DNA of 64,000 nt from Ancalomicrobiaceae bacterium S20 (GCA_040269895.1 CP158568.1:2574716-2638715), one strand, 5' to 3'. Counted from the first letter of the stretch, positions 30,241 through 40,019 are shown. Translations and numbers: made by a program. Notes: generated by a model not told the origin, from the sequence alone.

Positions 30241-30735
30241 TCAGCCGCCCTTCTCGGGCTGGGGCTTCTCGACCGGCACGAACTGCAGCGGCAGCGCCGT
30301 CGTGTACTTGATCTGCTCCATCGCGAAGGACGACGAGACGTCGGCGATCTCGATCTTGGCGATCAGCTTCTTGTAGAAGGCGTCATAGGCCTCGATGTCG
30401 GGCACGACCACGCGCAGCAGGTAGTCGACCTGGCCGGCCATGCGGTAGAACTCGGCCACCTCCGGCATCTGGCTGACCACCTCGGCGAAGCGCTTCAGCC
30501 AGTCGTCCGAGTGCTGGTTGGTGGTGATCGCCACGAAGGCGGTCACCTTGGCGTTGACCTGCTTGGGGTCGAGCACCGCGACCCGGCGCTGGATCACGCC
30601 GTCCTCCTCGAGCTTCTGGATGCGGCGCCAGCACGGGGTCGTCGACAGACCGACCCGCCGGCCGATCTCGGCGACGGGCACGGTGCAGTCCTCCTGGAGG
30701 ATCTGGAGGATCTTGCGGTCGATACGGTCGATCAT
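30241..30735 (-). CDS. Lrp/AsnC-family regulator
   Basis: A 164-residue regulator with the N-terminal winged helix (IDRKILQILQEDCTVPVAEIGRRVGLSTTPCWRRI seen in parts) and the C-terminal RAM ligand-binding domain (FVAITTNQHSDDWLKRFAEVVSQ; GQVDYLLRVVVPDIEAYDAFYKKLI). It resembles the leucine-responsive class, with target genes often adjacent and divergent; here the divergent side is empty and the next gene is a UDG-type glycosylase on the same strand, so the target is unclear. Confidence 0.92.
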   Translation of the reverse strand: MIDRIDRKILQILQEDCTVPVAEIGRRVGLSTTPCWRRIQKLEEDGVIQRRVAVLDPKQVNAKVTAFVAITTNQHSDDWLKRFAEVVSQMPEVAEFYRMAGQVDYLLRVVVPDIEAYDAFYKKLIAKIEIADVSSSFAMEQIKYTTALPLQFVPVEKPQPEKGG

Positions 30736-30862
30736 GCGGCACCTCGGCCCGAAGGCGGATCTTGAAGCTCTCGGGGCATTATTTTCCCGATTTCAGGCTC
30801 AAGTGGTGCGTCTGATTTCGCTCAAGGTCAAGCGTCTGCGCTGATATAAGAACGATTTTCCC

Positions 30863-31528
30863 TCAGCCCCCGCCATCCGCGCCAACGGAGATCAGTTCCC
30901 GCACCCTTGCGCGCAAAGCCGGTACGAGTTCGACCTCGAACCAGGGATTCCGTTTGAGCCAGCCGGAGTTGCGCCAGGACGGATGCGGCATCGGCAGCAC
31001 GGCCGGACTGGCATCCCGGCCGAGGATCGCACGCCAGTCGGCGACGACATCGGAGACCGCACCGACCGCACCGAGGTGCCAGCGCTGGGCATGGGCCCCG
31101 ATCGCCAGCACCAGCTCGACCCGCGGCATCGCCGCCAGCACCCGCGCGCGCCAGGCCGGCGCGCATTCCTTGCGCGGCGGCAGATCGCCGCCATGGGCGT
31201 CGAGGCCGGGAAAGCAGAAGCCCATCGGCACGATGGCGATCCGGCCCACGTCGTAGAACTCGTCGTCGGTGACCCCGAGCCACGCGCGCAGGCGATCGCC
31301 GGACGGATCGGTGAAGGGCGTGCCCGAGGCATGCACGCGGGTGCCGGGGGCCTGCCCGGCGATCAGCAGCCGCGCGGTCGTCGAGGCGCGCAGCACCGGC
31401 CGCGGCTCATGCGGCAGCGGTCTGCCGCGCGGATGCTCGACGCAGATCCGGCAGGCGCCGGCCGCGGCGACCAATGCGGCGAGATCCTCGGCCTCGGACG
31501 ATGCGGGTGGGACGGACAACGGCGTCAC
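30863..31528 (-). CDS. Uracil-DNA glycosylase family protein
   Basis: A 221-residue DNA-repair-type protein of the UDG superfamily. Motif 1 is GQAPGTRVHASGTPFTD-like (GQAPG), and motif 2 region is MPHPSWRNSG. Four N-terminal Cys-like ligands as in family 4 are not evident, so it is an unassigned branch. GTG 31528 overlaps the upstream nuclease stop as GTGA (four bases), a sign of translational coupling; a second GTG one codon earlier is possible. The pairing with a thermonuclease-type gene is unusual. Confidence 0.82.
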   Translation of the reverse strand: MTPLSVPPASSEAEDLAALVAAAGACRICVEHPRGRPLPHEPRPVLRASTTARLLIAGQAPGTRVHASGTPFTDPSGDRLRAWLGVTDDEFYDVGRIAIVPMGFCFPGLDAHGGDLPPRKECAPAWRARVLAAMPRVELVLAIGAHAQRWHLGAVGAVSDVVADWRAILGRDASPAVLPMPHPSWRNSGWLKRNPWFEVELVPALRARVRELISVGADGGG

Positions 31529-32157
31529 CACGCAAACTCCGGATCGACATCGCCGCGCTTGGCCTTTCGGAAATCCTGCGGCCAGTCGAAGCCGCCGGCC
31601 CACAGGCCGCGGCGCGCGGCATGCGCCTCGGCTTCCTCCGCCGTGTAGCCGCCGTAGGCGACGGCCCAGCCGTCGCGGACCATGGCGGCGTTGAGCTCGA
31701 CCGCGCCGGCACGGCAGACGGCGAGCAGACGGTGGTACTTGTCGCGCTTGCGACTCGCACAAGCGACCGGCCGATCTCCGATCAGGCCCGCGAGATGGCG
31801 CTTGGCCTCGGCACCACAGGGGTATGGCGCGTTCGCCTGCACGCAGGTCTGATCGAGCTCAGGCGCATCGATGCCGAGGAGCCGGATCCGCTCGCCGTCG
31901 ATGAGGAGGCTGTCGCCATCGGAGACATGGACACGGCCGTCGATGCGGGTTTCCGGGCGAAACACATCGAGGCCGGGCAGCCGCGCGCGATGATGCGTGA
32001 CGACGTAGAGGCCGGTCGCCACCAGACCGATCAGCGCCCAGGCAAAGCGCGATCCGCCGACGCCGAAGCGGCGCCGGCCGATGCCGGATGTCCCCGACGG
32101 GACAGTCCGGCGTCGAAAATTTAACCGAATTCCTGAGCCGGACATTAAGCGTTCCAT
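31525..32157 (-). CDS. Membrane-anchored thermonuclease-like protein (SNase fold)
   Basis: A 210-residue protein with one N-terminal membrane anchor (FAWALIGLVATGLYVVTH, about residues 38-56) and a staphylococcal-nuclease domain: HVSDGDSLLIDGERIRLLGIDAPELDQ, ACASRKRDKYHRLLAVC and ELNAAMVRDGWAVAY. The active-site Asp, Arg and Glu pattern of the family appears present. Two Cys in QTCVQANAPYPCG may form a disulphide outside. Predicted to act in the periplasm. ATG 32157 has an upstream GGAAGG; ATG 32145 is an alternative. It overlaps the UDG gene by four bases and is divergent from the histidine kinase. Confidence 0.8.
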   Translation of the reverse strand: MERLMSGSGIRLNFRRRTVPSGTSGIGRRRFGVGGSRFAWALIGLVATGLYVVTHHRARLPGLDVFRPETRIDGRVHVSDGDSLLIDGERIRLLGIDAPELDQTCVQANAPYPCGAEAKRHLAGLIGDRPVACASRKRDKYHRLLAVCRAGAVELNAAMVRDGWAVAYGGYTAEEAEAHAARRGLWAGGFDWPQDFRKAKRGDVDPEFAW

Positions 32158-32376
32158 GGCTATGGTGCCTTCCGGAGCGGGACGGCTCCGAAAGGCACGG
32201 CTGGTGCGGTTCAGATCCCAGGCTGAATCGGCCGCCGAAGCACACTCTAGAGCGAATTCCGGCCGGCGCGTGTCCGGCATGGATCGCCAGCATCGCAGAC
32301 GGGTGGTTCGACCGAACCACTGGTGGGGACATCCGGCGTTCAGACGGCCGGAGACGAGGGACGAGGGATCTCGAGC

Positions 32377-34058
32377 GTGACGGAAGTCGCCGTCAGCCCC
32401 GGCGCGGACAAGACCGCGATCAACGCCCGCCGCGCCGAGCGGCGGCGGCAGGTCGCGCGCACGGTTCGCGATCTCCGCGAGAAACTCGCCGAGAGCGAGG
32501 GCGTCAAGCCGCAATTCGACTACGAACTGATGGTCGCGCATGCGACCCATCGGGTGCAGGCCGCGTTCTGGATCATCGGCCTCGTGCTGGTGATCGCGCT
32601 CGTCGGGAGCATGTGGACCGACAAGATGCTGATCGGCAGCTGGGTGGCGCTGGTCCTGTCGGCGCATCTGGTCGCGGTCATGTTCGCGCGCCGGTTCCTC
32701 AGCCTGGAGCGGCACGCGGTACGGCTCGCCGGCTGGCGCGGCCGGTTCGCGGCCGCCGACGCGCTGTTCGGTCTCACCTTCGCGCTGCTCTATCTGCTGC
32801 CCGCGACGCCGACCATCGCGACCGACGTCTTCCAGTTCTCCACCATGCTGATCGTGGTGGCGGTGACGGCGATGCTGGCCGCCAACGTGCCGGCGGCGAT
32901 GCTCGCCGTGTCGATGCCGGTCACGGCGACGACGGGGGCGAGCTTCCTGATGCGCGGGCTTGCCGAGTCGGACCACGGCATCTCCTATCCCTTCATCATC
33001 TCGGTGATGGCGGTGGTGGCGCAGGGCTTCTTCATCCTGCTCGGCTACCGGCTGTTCCACGCCTCGCTCGGTGCCATCCAGGCGCGGGAGGAGAAGGACG
33101 CGCTGATCGCCGAGCTCGAGCAGGCCAATGCCATCTCCGACGAGAGCCGGCGCAAGGCGGAGGAGGCGAACTACGCCAAGAGCCGCTTCCTCGCCACGAT
33201 GAGCCACGAGCTCCGGACGCCGCTCAACGCCATTCTCGGCTTCTCGGAGGTGATGCAGACCGAGATGCTCGGGCCGATCGGCAACGAGATCTACAAGGGC
33301 TACATCGACGACATCCACAATTCCGGCCGGCACCTGCTCGGGCTGATCAACGAGATTCTCGACCTGTCGCGCATCGAAGCCGGCCGCTACGAGCTCAACG
33401 AAGAGGCGGTCACGCTGCCCTATGTGGTCGAGGACTGCGCGCACATGATCGCGCTCCGGGCCCGCGCCAAGGGCCTGACCATCGTCGAGCACTACGAGGA
33501 GAGCCTGCCGAAGATCTGGGCCGACGAGCGCGCCGTGCGCCAGATCGTGCTCAACATCCTGTCCAACGCCGTGAAGTTCACGCCGCAGGGCGGCACGATC
33601 GCCGTCAAGGTCGGCTGGACGGCGGGCGGCGGCCAGTATGTCTCGATCCGCGACAACGGACCGGGCATCCCGGAAGAGGAGATCCCGGTCGTGCTGTCCG
33701 CCTTCGGCCAGGGCTCGATCGCGATCAAGTCGGCCGAACAGGGCACCGGCCTCGGCCTCAACATCGTGCAGGCGCTCGTGCAGATGCACGGCGGCAGCTT
33801 CGACCTCAAGAGCAAGCTGCGCGAAGGCACCGAGGTGACCTTCACCATGCCGAAGTCGCGCGTCATGGAGATCATGCCGCGGCTCGACGAGCGCCCGCAG
33901 CGCCCGGCCGAGACCGAGGCGCCCGCCGGGCCCGGCCGCGCCCGGTCGCGAGCCAGGAGATGCTCGACGCGATGCGCCGGCAGCTCGAACAGGCGCGTGA
34001 CGCACTCGGCCAGGGGCGCGGCGACGACACCCGCGCCGTCGCCGAAGCCGGCCGCTGA
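32377..34058 (+). CDS. Membrane histidine kinase, PleC/DivJ/PdhS-like (one-base frameshift near end)
   Basis: A sensor kinase of 560 residues once a frameshift is repaired. Order: cytoplasmic start with a basic helix, six membrane helices (about 75-230), a coiled coil (REEKDALIAELEQAN), H-box SHELRTPLNAILGFSEVM (His277), then N-box, DNGPGIP and GTGLGLNIVQALV. The H-box text is that of the alphaproteobacterial cell-cycle kinases PleC, DivJ and PdhS, though naming one is not possible. At 33941-33945 (CCCGG) one missing base shifts the frame; put back, the protein ends PVASQEMLDAMRRQLEQAR with TGA at 34058. Uncorrected, it reads on to 34269. GTG 32377 is preferred. Confidence 0.87.
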
Positions 34059-34112
34059 GGGCACATACGGGAGAGCGGCCGCCTTTCGCGGCAAGACCGG
34101 CCCACACACATG

Positions 34113-34140
34113 CGAAAGCCCGGATCGCTCCGGGCTTTCG
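34113..34140. terminator. Bidirectional terminator between kinase and dehydrogenase genes
   Basis: A perfect 12-bp stem (CGAAAGCCCGGA and complement) with loop TCGC, in the middle of the short gap between converging genes. Its A- and T-rich ends suit both directions. Confidence 0.8.
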
Positions 34141-34165
34141 GCGTTTCCTGACGGTGCGTGTTCGA

Positions 34166-35485
34166 TCAGGCGGCGGCGCCGGGGACGAAGCGGCCGTCGG
34201 TCTGGTCGAGACGGCGGCGGATCTGGGTCACGACCATGGAGTCGTCCGGCACGCAGTTCTCGTAGGTGAGGTATTCGCCGGCCTTGATCGGCTTCAGCAC
34301 CTTGGCCTTCTCGGCGAGGCCGAGCGGCAGGGCGCCGGCGGCGCGCGCTTCCGACCAGTTCATCGCGAAGCCGCGATAGTCGGTCTCGCCGATCTTGCCG
34401 AGGCTCGCGCCGGCGCTCAGATCCTGCTTGGCGACCGCGATCGCCTCGGCAACCGGATAGTCGACCGGCTCCATGTCCGGGCGCTTGTAGAGCACGGCGC
34501 GGGCGGCCGACAGCGGCACCTCGAGGCTGGTCAGGTGATACGGGCGCAGCAGCGAGAAATACGGGCCCTTGCCGACCTTGAGGTCGATCATGCGCTCGAG
34601 CACGCGCGGGTGGCGCGTCTCGACCACGATGAACACGCCCGGCGCGACGCCCTTGCCGATCGAATAATCGACGACGCCCTTGTTGTTCAGCACGCCGCCG
34701 TCGGCCTTCGGGATCAGGACGTGAGCCAGCTCCTCGCGGGTCGCGGCCGGGCCGTGCATGCCGGGGACGTCGATCTTGAGGCCGGTCGCGTTGGCGATCG
34801 CGACCATCTCGATCATGGTCTTCGAGCCATCGACGAACTCGACCAGCATGCGCGGGTTCATGTTGCGGGCGAGCGCCTCGGCCTCGTATTCGGCCGGCAT
34901 GGCGTCGAACTTCAGCGGGTTGTTCTTGCCCTTGCCGGCGGCGACGATGTCCATGCCGAGCGACTTGGCGAAGGCGATCAGTTCCAGCGTGCAGGCCGGC
35001 TCGTCGCCGGCGGCGCCGGTGTAGACCACGCCGGCCTTCTTGGCCTCTTCCTTGAGGAAGCGGCCGATGGTGATGTCGGCCTCGACGTTGAGCATGACGA
35101 CGTGCTTGCCGTTCTTCATCGCCTCGAGCGCGAACAGCGTGCCGATGTTCGGGTTGCCGGTGGCGTCGATCACGACGTCGATGCGGCCGGCGGCGGCGAG
35201 CGCGTTGAGATCGTCGGTGATGGCGAGCTTGCCCGCCTCGATCGCCTTGTCGATGGCGCTCGCGGACGAGGCGTTGACGATGTCGTCGCTCGCGTGGCCG
35301 GCGAGCAGCGCCGCGTCGCGGGCCGCTTCGGTGCGGATCTCGGAGATCGCGCCGATGCGGATGCCCGGCATCAGCGCAACCTGCACGACGATATCCGTGC
35401 CCATCTGACCCGCGCCGGCGAGACCGACGGTGATCGGCCCGTGCTTCTCGGCCCGTTCCAGGAGTTCGGCGACAAGATGCGACAT
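34166..35485 (-). CDS. NAD(P)-dependent dehydrogenase with SAF domain
   Basis: A 439-residue protein of the homoserine-dehydrogenase-like plus SAF family. The N-terminal Rossmann motif is GLAGAGQMG (about 20-28); a second block IDATGNPNIGTLFALEAMKNGKHVVMLN and NVEADITIGRFLKEEAKK belong to the predicted dehydrogenase family; the C-terminal 90 residues fit the SAF fold (EKAKVLKPIKAGEYLTYENC). Members act on sugar-acid or polyol carbon in some catabolic clusters, but the substrate of this one cannot be told. It has its own upstream spacer; a terminator at 35706 separates it from transaldolase. Confidence 0.8.
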   Translation of the reverse strand: MSHLVAELLERAEKHGPITVGLAGAGQMGTDIVVQVALMPGIRIGAISEIRTEAARDAALLAGHASDDIVNASSASAIDKAIEAGKLAITDDLNALAAAGRIDVVIDATGNPNIGTLFALEAMKNGKHVVMLNVEADITIGRFLKEEAKKAGVVYTGAAGDEPACTLELIAFAKSLGMDIVAAGKGKNNPLKFDAMPAEYEAEALARNMNPRMLVEFVDGSKTMIEMVAIANATGLKIDVPGMHGPAATREELAHVLIPKADGGVLNNKGVVDYSIGKGVAPGVFIVVETRHPRVLERMIDLKVGKGPYFSLLRPYHLTSLEVPLSAARAVLYKRPDMEPVDYPVAEAIAVAKQDLSAGASLGKIGETDYRGFAMNWSEARAAGALPLGLAEKAKVLKPIKAGEYLTYENCVPDDSMVVTQIRRRLDQTDGRFVPGAAA

Positions 35486-35705
35486 CGGATTTTCTCCTCG
35501 TGTTCCTCACCGGCTTCGCGCGGGTCGTGGAGCGGGTTCTATCCCGGTTCGTCCGGCGCGGCGATTGTGAACATTGTCTATGACACAGAGACAAATGTTT
35601 CAAGTTCGGAGTTGCACCGGTCCGTCGGGTCGGTGGCTCGCCCCTCCCCGGCCCGGCGGATCCGCGTGGATACCGCGAGCGGGGGCGACGCATTTCGGCA
35701 AACAA

Positions 35706-35730
35706 AAAGGGCGCCGGTCGGGCGCCCTTT
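35706..35730 (-). terminator. Terminator after the transaldolase gene
   Basis: A perfect 10-bp stem (AAAGGGCGCC and complement) with loop GGTCG, 26 bp after the transaldolase stop, with an A-rich flank that is a U-tract on the minus strand. Confidence 0.8.
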
Positions 35731-35755
35731 CGCGATCTGCAGGCCGGCGACGATC

Positions 35756-36730
35756 TCACGCCGCGAGGCGCTCGGCCACCATCTGCGACAGCTTGGCGAG
35801 GTCCTTGGCGAACAGGCGGATGCCCTCGGCGAGCTTCTCGGTCGCCATGGCGTCCTCGTTCATCATCCAGCGGAACGCCTTCTCGTCCATGACGAGTTTC
35901 GCCGGCGTCGCGCGGGCCGCATCGGGGGCGAGACGGCGCTCGACCGGGCCGGTCTCCTTGTCCAGCGCCTCGAGAAGCGCCGGCGACACGGTCATCCGGT
36001 CGCAACCGGCGAGCGCCAGCACCTCGCCGGTGGACCGGAACGAGGCGGCCATGACAACGGTCTGGATGTCGTGCGCCTTGTAGTAGTCGTAGATGCCGCG
36101 CACCGACAGGACGCCCGGATCTTCATCCGGCGTGAAGGTGCGGCCCTCGGCCTTGACGTGCCAGTCCAGGATGCGGCCGACAAAAGGCGAGATCAGGAAC
36201 ACGCCCGCATCCGCGCAGGCGACCGCCTGGGCGAGCGAGAACAGCAGCGTCAGATTGCAGTCGATGCCCTCGCGCTGCAGGATCTCGGCGGCGCGGATGC
36301 CTTCCCAGGTCGAGGCGATCTTGACCAGGATGCGCTCGCGGCCGATGCCGCGCGCCTCATAGGCCGCGATCACCGCACGCGCCTTCTCGACCGTCGCACC
36401 GGTATCGAAAGAGAGATCGGCATCGACCTCGGTCGAGACGCGGCCGGGCACCAGCTTGGTCAGCTCGGCGCCGACGCTGACCGCCAGCCGGTCGCAGACG
36501 GCGCGACGCACCGCTTCCGCCGAGCCCGACGCCTTGCGCCCCCAGGCGACCGCCTCCTCGACCATCGGCTCATAGGCCGGCAAGGCCACGGCCTTGAGCA
36601 CCAGCGTCGGGTTGGTCGTGCAATCGACCGGCTTGAAGGTGCGGATCGCGTCCACGTCGCCGGTATCGGCGACCACCGTGGTCATGGAACGCAGGAGATC
36701 GAGCTTGGAGGTGGTGGGCAAGGAGGTCAT
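35756..36730 (-). CDS. tal: Transaldolase (TalB type)
   Basis: Moves dihydroxyacetone units between sugar phosphates in the pentose-phosphate pathway. The 324-residue chain is the long TalB type. The Schiff-base Lys is Lys137 in [10 protein letters not shown], with the family's [12 protein letters not shown] near the start, [12 protein letters not shown] and [18 protein letters not shown]. Complete from ATG 36730 to stop. It is single-gene, bounded by a terminator behind and an AT-rich spacer before it. It complements the partial transketolase at the left edge. Confidence 0.96.
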   Translation of the reverse strand: MTSLPTTSKLDLLRSMTTVVADTGDVDAIRTFKPVDCTTNPTLVLKAVALPAYEPMVEEAVAWGRKASGSAEAVRRAVCDRLAVSVGAELTKLVPGRVSTEVDADLSFDTGATVEKARAVIAAYEARGIGRERILVKIASTWEGIRAAEILQREGIDCNLTLLFSLAQAVACADAGVFLISPFVGRILDWHVKAEGRTFTPDEDPGVLSVRGIYDYYKAHDIQTVVMAASFRSTGEVLALAGCDRMTVSPALLEALDKETGPVERRLAPDAARATPAKLVMDEKAFRWMMNEDAMATEKLAEGIRLFAKDLAKLSQMVAERLAA

Positions 36731-36883
36731 GGCAAGGTCTACTCCGGAAACGGACGGACGTTGTCTAACCCACCTCGACGGAACCGACGAGTCCCCATTT
36801 CAGAAAGAAACGCCATTTTCGGCATTTCTTTCGCATAACAGCCCATACATGTGTTCCCGCGACCAACGTGGTGCCTGGCACTC

Positions 36884-37303
36884 TCAGTCGCGGCGGAAGC
36901 CGCGGGTCAGTGCCGTCATGGTGTGGTGATTCGGGCAGTAGGCCTCGCTCTTCTCGAGCGCGGTGCCTTCGTCGAAGTCGTGCATGCAATTGGCTTTCGC
37001 CTGGCAGCGCGTGCATGCCGCCTGCATGTCGCGCAGCACCCCCGGGAGCCGCTCGGCGATGAGATCGAGGTCCAGCCCCTTGACCTCGGCCATGCGCTCC
37101 ATGAGCCGTAACCCGCCGGGGCCGTGACCGGCGAGCTCGACGAGATCGGGGCCGGTGAGGCTCAGGTCGCGCGCCATATGGGCGAGTTCGACCGGATCGA
37201 CGGCGGCGAGCTCGTCGAGCGACGCCAGCACCTGTCGTCGCTCGCGCCACCACTCGACCACCCGTTCCGCCACAGAATTCAGCGTCGAATCGTGATGCGA
37301 CAT
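36884..37303 (-). CDS. DUF6455 family protein
   Basis: A 139-residue soluble protein of DUF6455, found mostly in alphaproteobacteria. The conserved C-terminal pattern is visible: RDMQAACTRCQAKANCMHDF followed by YCPNHHTM, giving four Cys and nearby His that could bind a metal. The N-terminal half is helical (VAERVVEWWRERRQVLASLDEL). No known role. It is separated by short gaps from its neighbours. Confidence 0.8.
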   Translation of the reverse strand: MSHHDSTLNSVAERVVEWWRERRQVLASLDELAAVDPVELAHMARDLSLTGPDLVELAGHGPGGLRLMERMAEVKGLDLDLIAERLPGVLRDMQAACTRCQAKANCMHDFDEGTALEKSEAYCPNHHTMTALTRGFRRD

Positions 37304-37410
37304 GTCCCGTCCCTCCTTGTCAGAGAAAAGGCACGGGCCGACCCGCGATGTCGTTGAGAAACATCAAATAAGACGACAAACGGCTGCAATTTTGCAGCAA
37401 GCCGGGCGCT

Positions 37411-38358
37411 TCAGAGCATCTCGAGCATGGCGCGCGCGGTCTCGGAATCGACGCCGAGCGCGTTGACGATCCTGCCGGAACAGGCCGCGCGCAGCGCCGA
37501 GGCCTTGTCCGGACCGGTCGCGACCGCGAAGCGCAGCGGCGCGCGCGCCAGGCCGTCGAGGCCGATCGACAGTGTGCGGCGGTCGAACTCGGTCGAGACG
37601 ACCTTGCCTTCGGCATCGAAGAACCGGCCACAGACCGTGCCGATGGCACCGCGGGCGCGGATGCGGTCGATAAAGCTCGGATCGATGACGCCATGGCGGA
37701 ACACGGTCGCGCGCGGCGACAGCGTGCCGATGCCGACCAGCGCGATCGACATGCGCTTCATCAGGTCGAACACGGTCTTCACCGCGCTCGTCTCGCGCAG
37801 GTGCTGCGCCGAGACGTCGTCCTCGACGATCGCCGGCACCGGCAGCTGCCAGGCACGCCCGCCGAGCCCCGCCGCCAGCGCGCGACAGACTTCGCTCGAA
37901 TGGCTCGGGATCTGCGGCGCGCCGACGCCGCCGATCAGCGACACGACGTCGACATCCGACGACCGCGCACGGCGCATGGCGGCCGCGACCGCCGCGACCG
38001 TGTCGCCGTCCGACACGCCGATCACCGCGCCGGGCGCGATCCGCTCCTCGATCGCGCGGGCGACGGCCTTGCCGAGCAGGTCGTAGGGACTTTCTTCCGG
38101 CCCGCGCGGCTGCACGACGATGGCGGTGTCGAGATCGAAGCGGCGGACCAGGCGGCGCTCGGTCTCGAAATCGCGCAGGCCATAGGGTGTGATCTGGATT
38201 TCGACGAAGCCTAAGTCCATCGCCGCCTTGAGCGCGCGCGACACGGTCGATTCCGAGATGCCGAGCACGCGGGCGATCTCGTTCTGGGGCAGGCGCTGGT
38301 CGTAACGCATGCGCGCGATCTGAAGGATGATCTCGTCGTCGCGGCGGTTACGGGCCAT
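37411..38358 (-). CDS. SorC/DeoR-type sugar-binding transcription regulator
   Basis: A 315-residue regulator with an N-terminal helix-turn-helix (QNEIARVLGISESTVSRALKAA, read in parts) and a C-terminal sugar-phosphate-binding domain of the SorC family: YDLLGKAVARAIEERI, GVSDGDTVAAVAAAM, VVSLIGGVGAPQ, and LVGIGTLSPRATVFRHG. ATG 38358 is chosen over longer upstream starts because the family begins MARNRR. It is divergent from a secreted protein gene; the operon it controls is not evident here. Confidence 0.88.
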   Translation of the reverse strand: MARNRRDDEIILQIARMRYDQRLPQNEIARVLGISESTVSRALKAAMDLGFVEIQITPYGLRDFETERRLVRRFDLDTAIVVQPRGPEESPYDLLGKAVARAIEERIAPGAVIGVSDGDTVAAVAAAMRRARSSDVDVVSLIGGVGAPQIPSHSSEVCRALAAGLGGRAWQLPVPAIVEDDVSAQHLRETSAVKTVFDLMKRMSIALVGIGTLSPRATVFRHGVIDPSFIDRIRARGAIGTVCGRFFDAEGKVVSTEFDRRTLSIGLDGLARAPLRFAVATGPDKASALRAACSGRIVNALGVDSETARAMLEML

Positions 38359-38564
38359 GATTCTCGCGCACTCGTGAAATGTCTTTTCGGTGACTACCAC
38401 ATCGCGCGCCCCGGCGCGAGACGGGCCGCCGCAGCGGGACCGGCCGGCATGCAGGCGCGCGCGGCGCAGGTCGGGGACGTCGCAAAATAGACAAGGACGC
38501 TGCCCAAGTTGACCGTGCCCGTCGCGCGTCCGGCCCCGCGCGCGGACGGCCGGAGGAGATCCCC

Positions 38565-39299
38565 ATGCGTTCGCCGACGCCGCGTCCGTCTCTCGCGCCG
38601 ATCCTTCGACGATCGCCGCCGCGCCCGTGTTTTGCCCTCGCCATCGCCGCGACACTGGCGCTCGTACCGATCGCGCCGCCCGCCTTCGCCGCCGAGACAC
38701 CGGCCGGCCAGGGCGCGAATGGCCAGGGTGCGAACGGCCAGGGTGCGCCGCAGGTCGCCAACCCCGTTGAAGACTTCAACCGCACGCTCGGCGACGTGAA
38801 GCGCAACCTCGGTTCGCTGACCGGCCGGATCGAGCAGTCGACGCGCGAGATCGAGAAGCAGACCGCGCCCGACGCCGCCAAGAAGGATCTGGCCGAGCTG
38901 CAGGCGCTGATCGCCGAGGCGCTCGGCGCCGTGTCGGACAATGGCGCGGTCGCCACGCTGGGTCAGAAGGTGATCGACTATTCGCGCGCCAAGCAGCGCC
39001 AGATCGAGGCCGAGACGCGCTTCTCGGCCGAGGAGCGGCAATATCTGCTCGGCGAATGGAACCGGATCGGCACCGAAGCCAAGAAGGCGACCGACGATCT
39101 CACCAATGCACGCGGCGAATTCACGAAACTCCTGAAGACCGTGCAGACGCGCAGCGACTACATCGAAGAACTGCAGGCGCTCAACAACGCCGAGCAGATG
39201 CTGCAGGTGATCCGCCGCCTCGCCGACGACATCCGCAACGCCTCCTCGGCGCTCAAGGGTTTTATTCAGGCCGTCACGCCGCCCGAGCCGGGGACGTGA
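38565..39299 (+). CDS. Secreted coiled-coil protein with GQGAN repeats
   Basis: I do not recognise a family. The 244-residue product has a long signal peptide (residues 1-42, Arg/Pro-rich start, ALAIAATLALVPIAPPAFAAE). Directly after it come three near-exact copies of GQGAN (a 15-bp tandem repeat at about 38707-38750). The rest is helical and charged, with heptad-like patterning (DLAELQALIAEALG; RQIEAETRFSAEERQYLL; TKLLKTVQTRSDYIEEL), predicted coiled coil. Ends VTPPEPGT. Probably periplasmic; function unknown. Confidence 0.65.
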   Translation: MRSPTPRPSLAPILRRSPPRPCFALAIAATLALVPIAPPAFAAETPAGQGANGQGANGQGAPQVANPVEDFNRTLGDVKRNLGSLTGRIEQSTREIEKQTAPDAAKKDLAELQALIAEALGAVSDNGAVATLGQKVIDYSRAKQRQIEAETRFSAEERQYLLGEWNRIGTEAKKATDDLTNARGEFTKLLKTVQTRSDYIEELQALNNAEQMLQVIRRLADDIRNASSALKGFIQAVTPPEPGT

Positions 39300-39551
39300 G
39301 GCGATTTGCGCGCCGCGGGTCCGGGGCCGGCGCACCGGCGGCGGCTTCCGGCGGCCGATGTCGCGGCCGCGATGCCGGTTCGGCCGAGGGCGGGGTCCGC
39401 GCGGCGCGGGCGGACCATGGCCGGAGCGCCGGCGCGGCCGAAGGTTCCGGCGCGCTTTCGCGTCGGCGCGTCTCGGGCTAGAGCACGGATGTGAACTTGG
39501 CGGATGACGGAATGACGGCCGAGCCCCTCACGGACGCGATCCGATCGCGGC

Positions 39552-39942
39552 ATGATCGTCCCCGGTACGGTCGCCCCCGGTACTGTCCCCCGGGCGCGGC
39601 GCCCGCGCGCGGGCCGCGGCGCCGGCGCTCGCGGCGGCGCTCGCCATCGCGCTCGGCGGCTGCCAGCTCACCGACGAGACCGGCTTCGTCGAAGTCAAAC
39701 GCCAGTTCGCCCCACCGCCCACGGGCGTCTTCCGCCTCAACGGCGAAGACATCCCCGGCATCGCCACCGCCGGCCCCGCCGCAACCACGGTCGTCCGCCA
39801 GAAGACCGGCGCGATGCGCATCGACTTCATACGCGACGGCCAAGTCTACGCCTTGTGCCGGTTCGATCTCCGGAAGAACCGGATCGTGACGGTGACACTT
39901 TATTTGGAAGCGCGGGAGATCAGGTGCGGGGTGGCGGGGTAG
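39552..39942 (+). CDS. Small lipoprotein (start obscured by a probable indel)
   Basis: A plausible lipoprotein not visible as a simple ATG-to-stop frame. From 39601 the frame reads an Ala/Leu-rich signal ending in the lipobox ALGGC (Cys at 39658-39660), then QLTDETGFVEVKRQFAPP, FRLNGEDIPGIATAG, MRIDFIRDGQVYALCRF and ends with TAG at 39942; codon use is normal for the genome. This frame has no ATG or GTG upstream before a stop at 39553-39555. ATG 39552 lies in the neighbouring frame, so one extra base (or two missing) between 39555 and 39630, a very GC-rich stretch, would join them. Unknown role; about 130 residues. Confidence 0.5.
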
Positions 39943-40019
39943 GTCCGAGGTATCAACTTGCAATGGCAGATTCCGACGCACAGCCGCAGCAGCACCGACC
40001 CTCCCTTGCTCAAAAATCG

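Noticed and set aside
38707-38750. Three-copy tandem repeat as a CRISPR or mobile signal
   Set aside because: It is in frame and codes for GQGAN repeats just after a signal peptide, so it is a protein-level linker.
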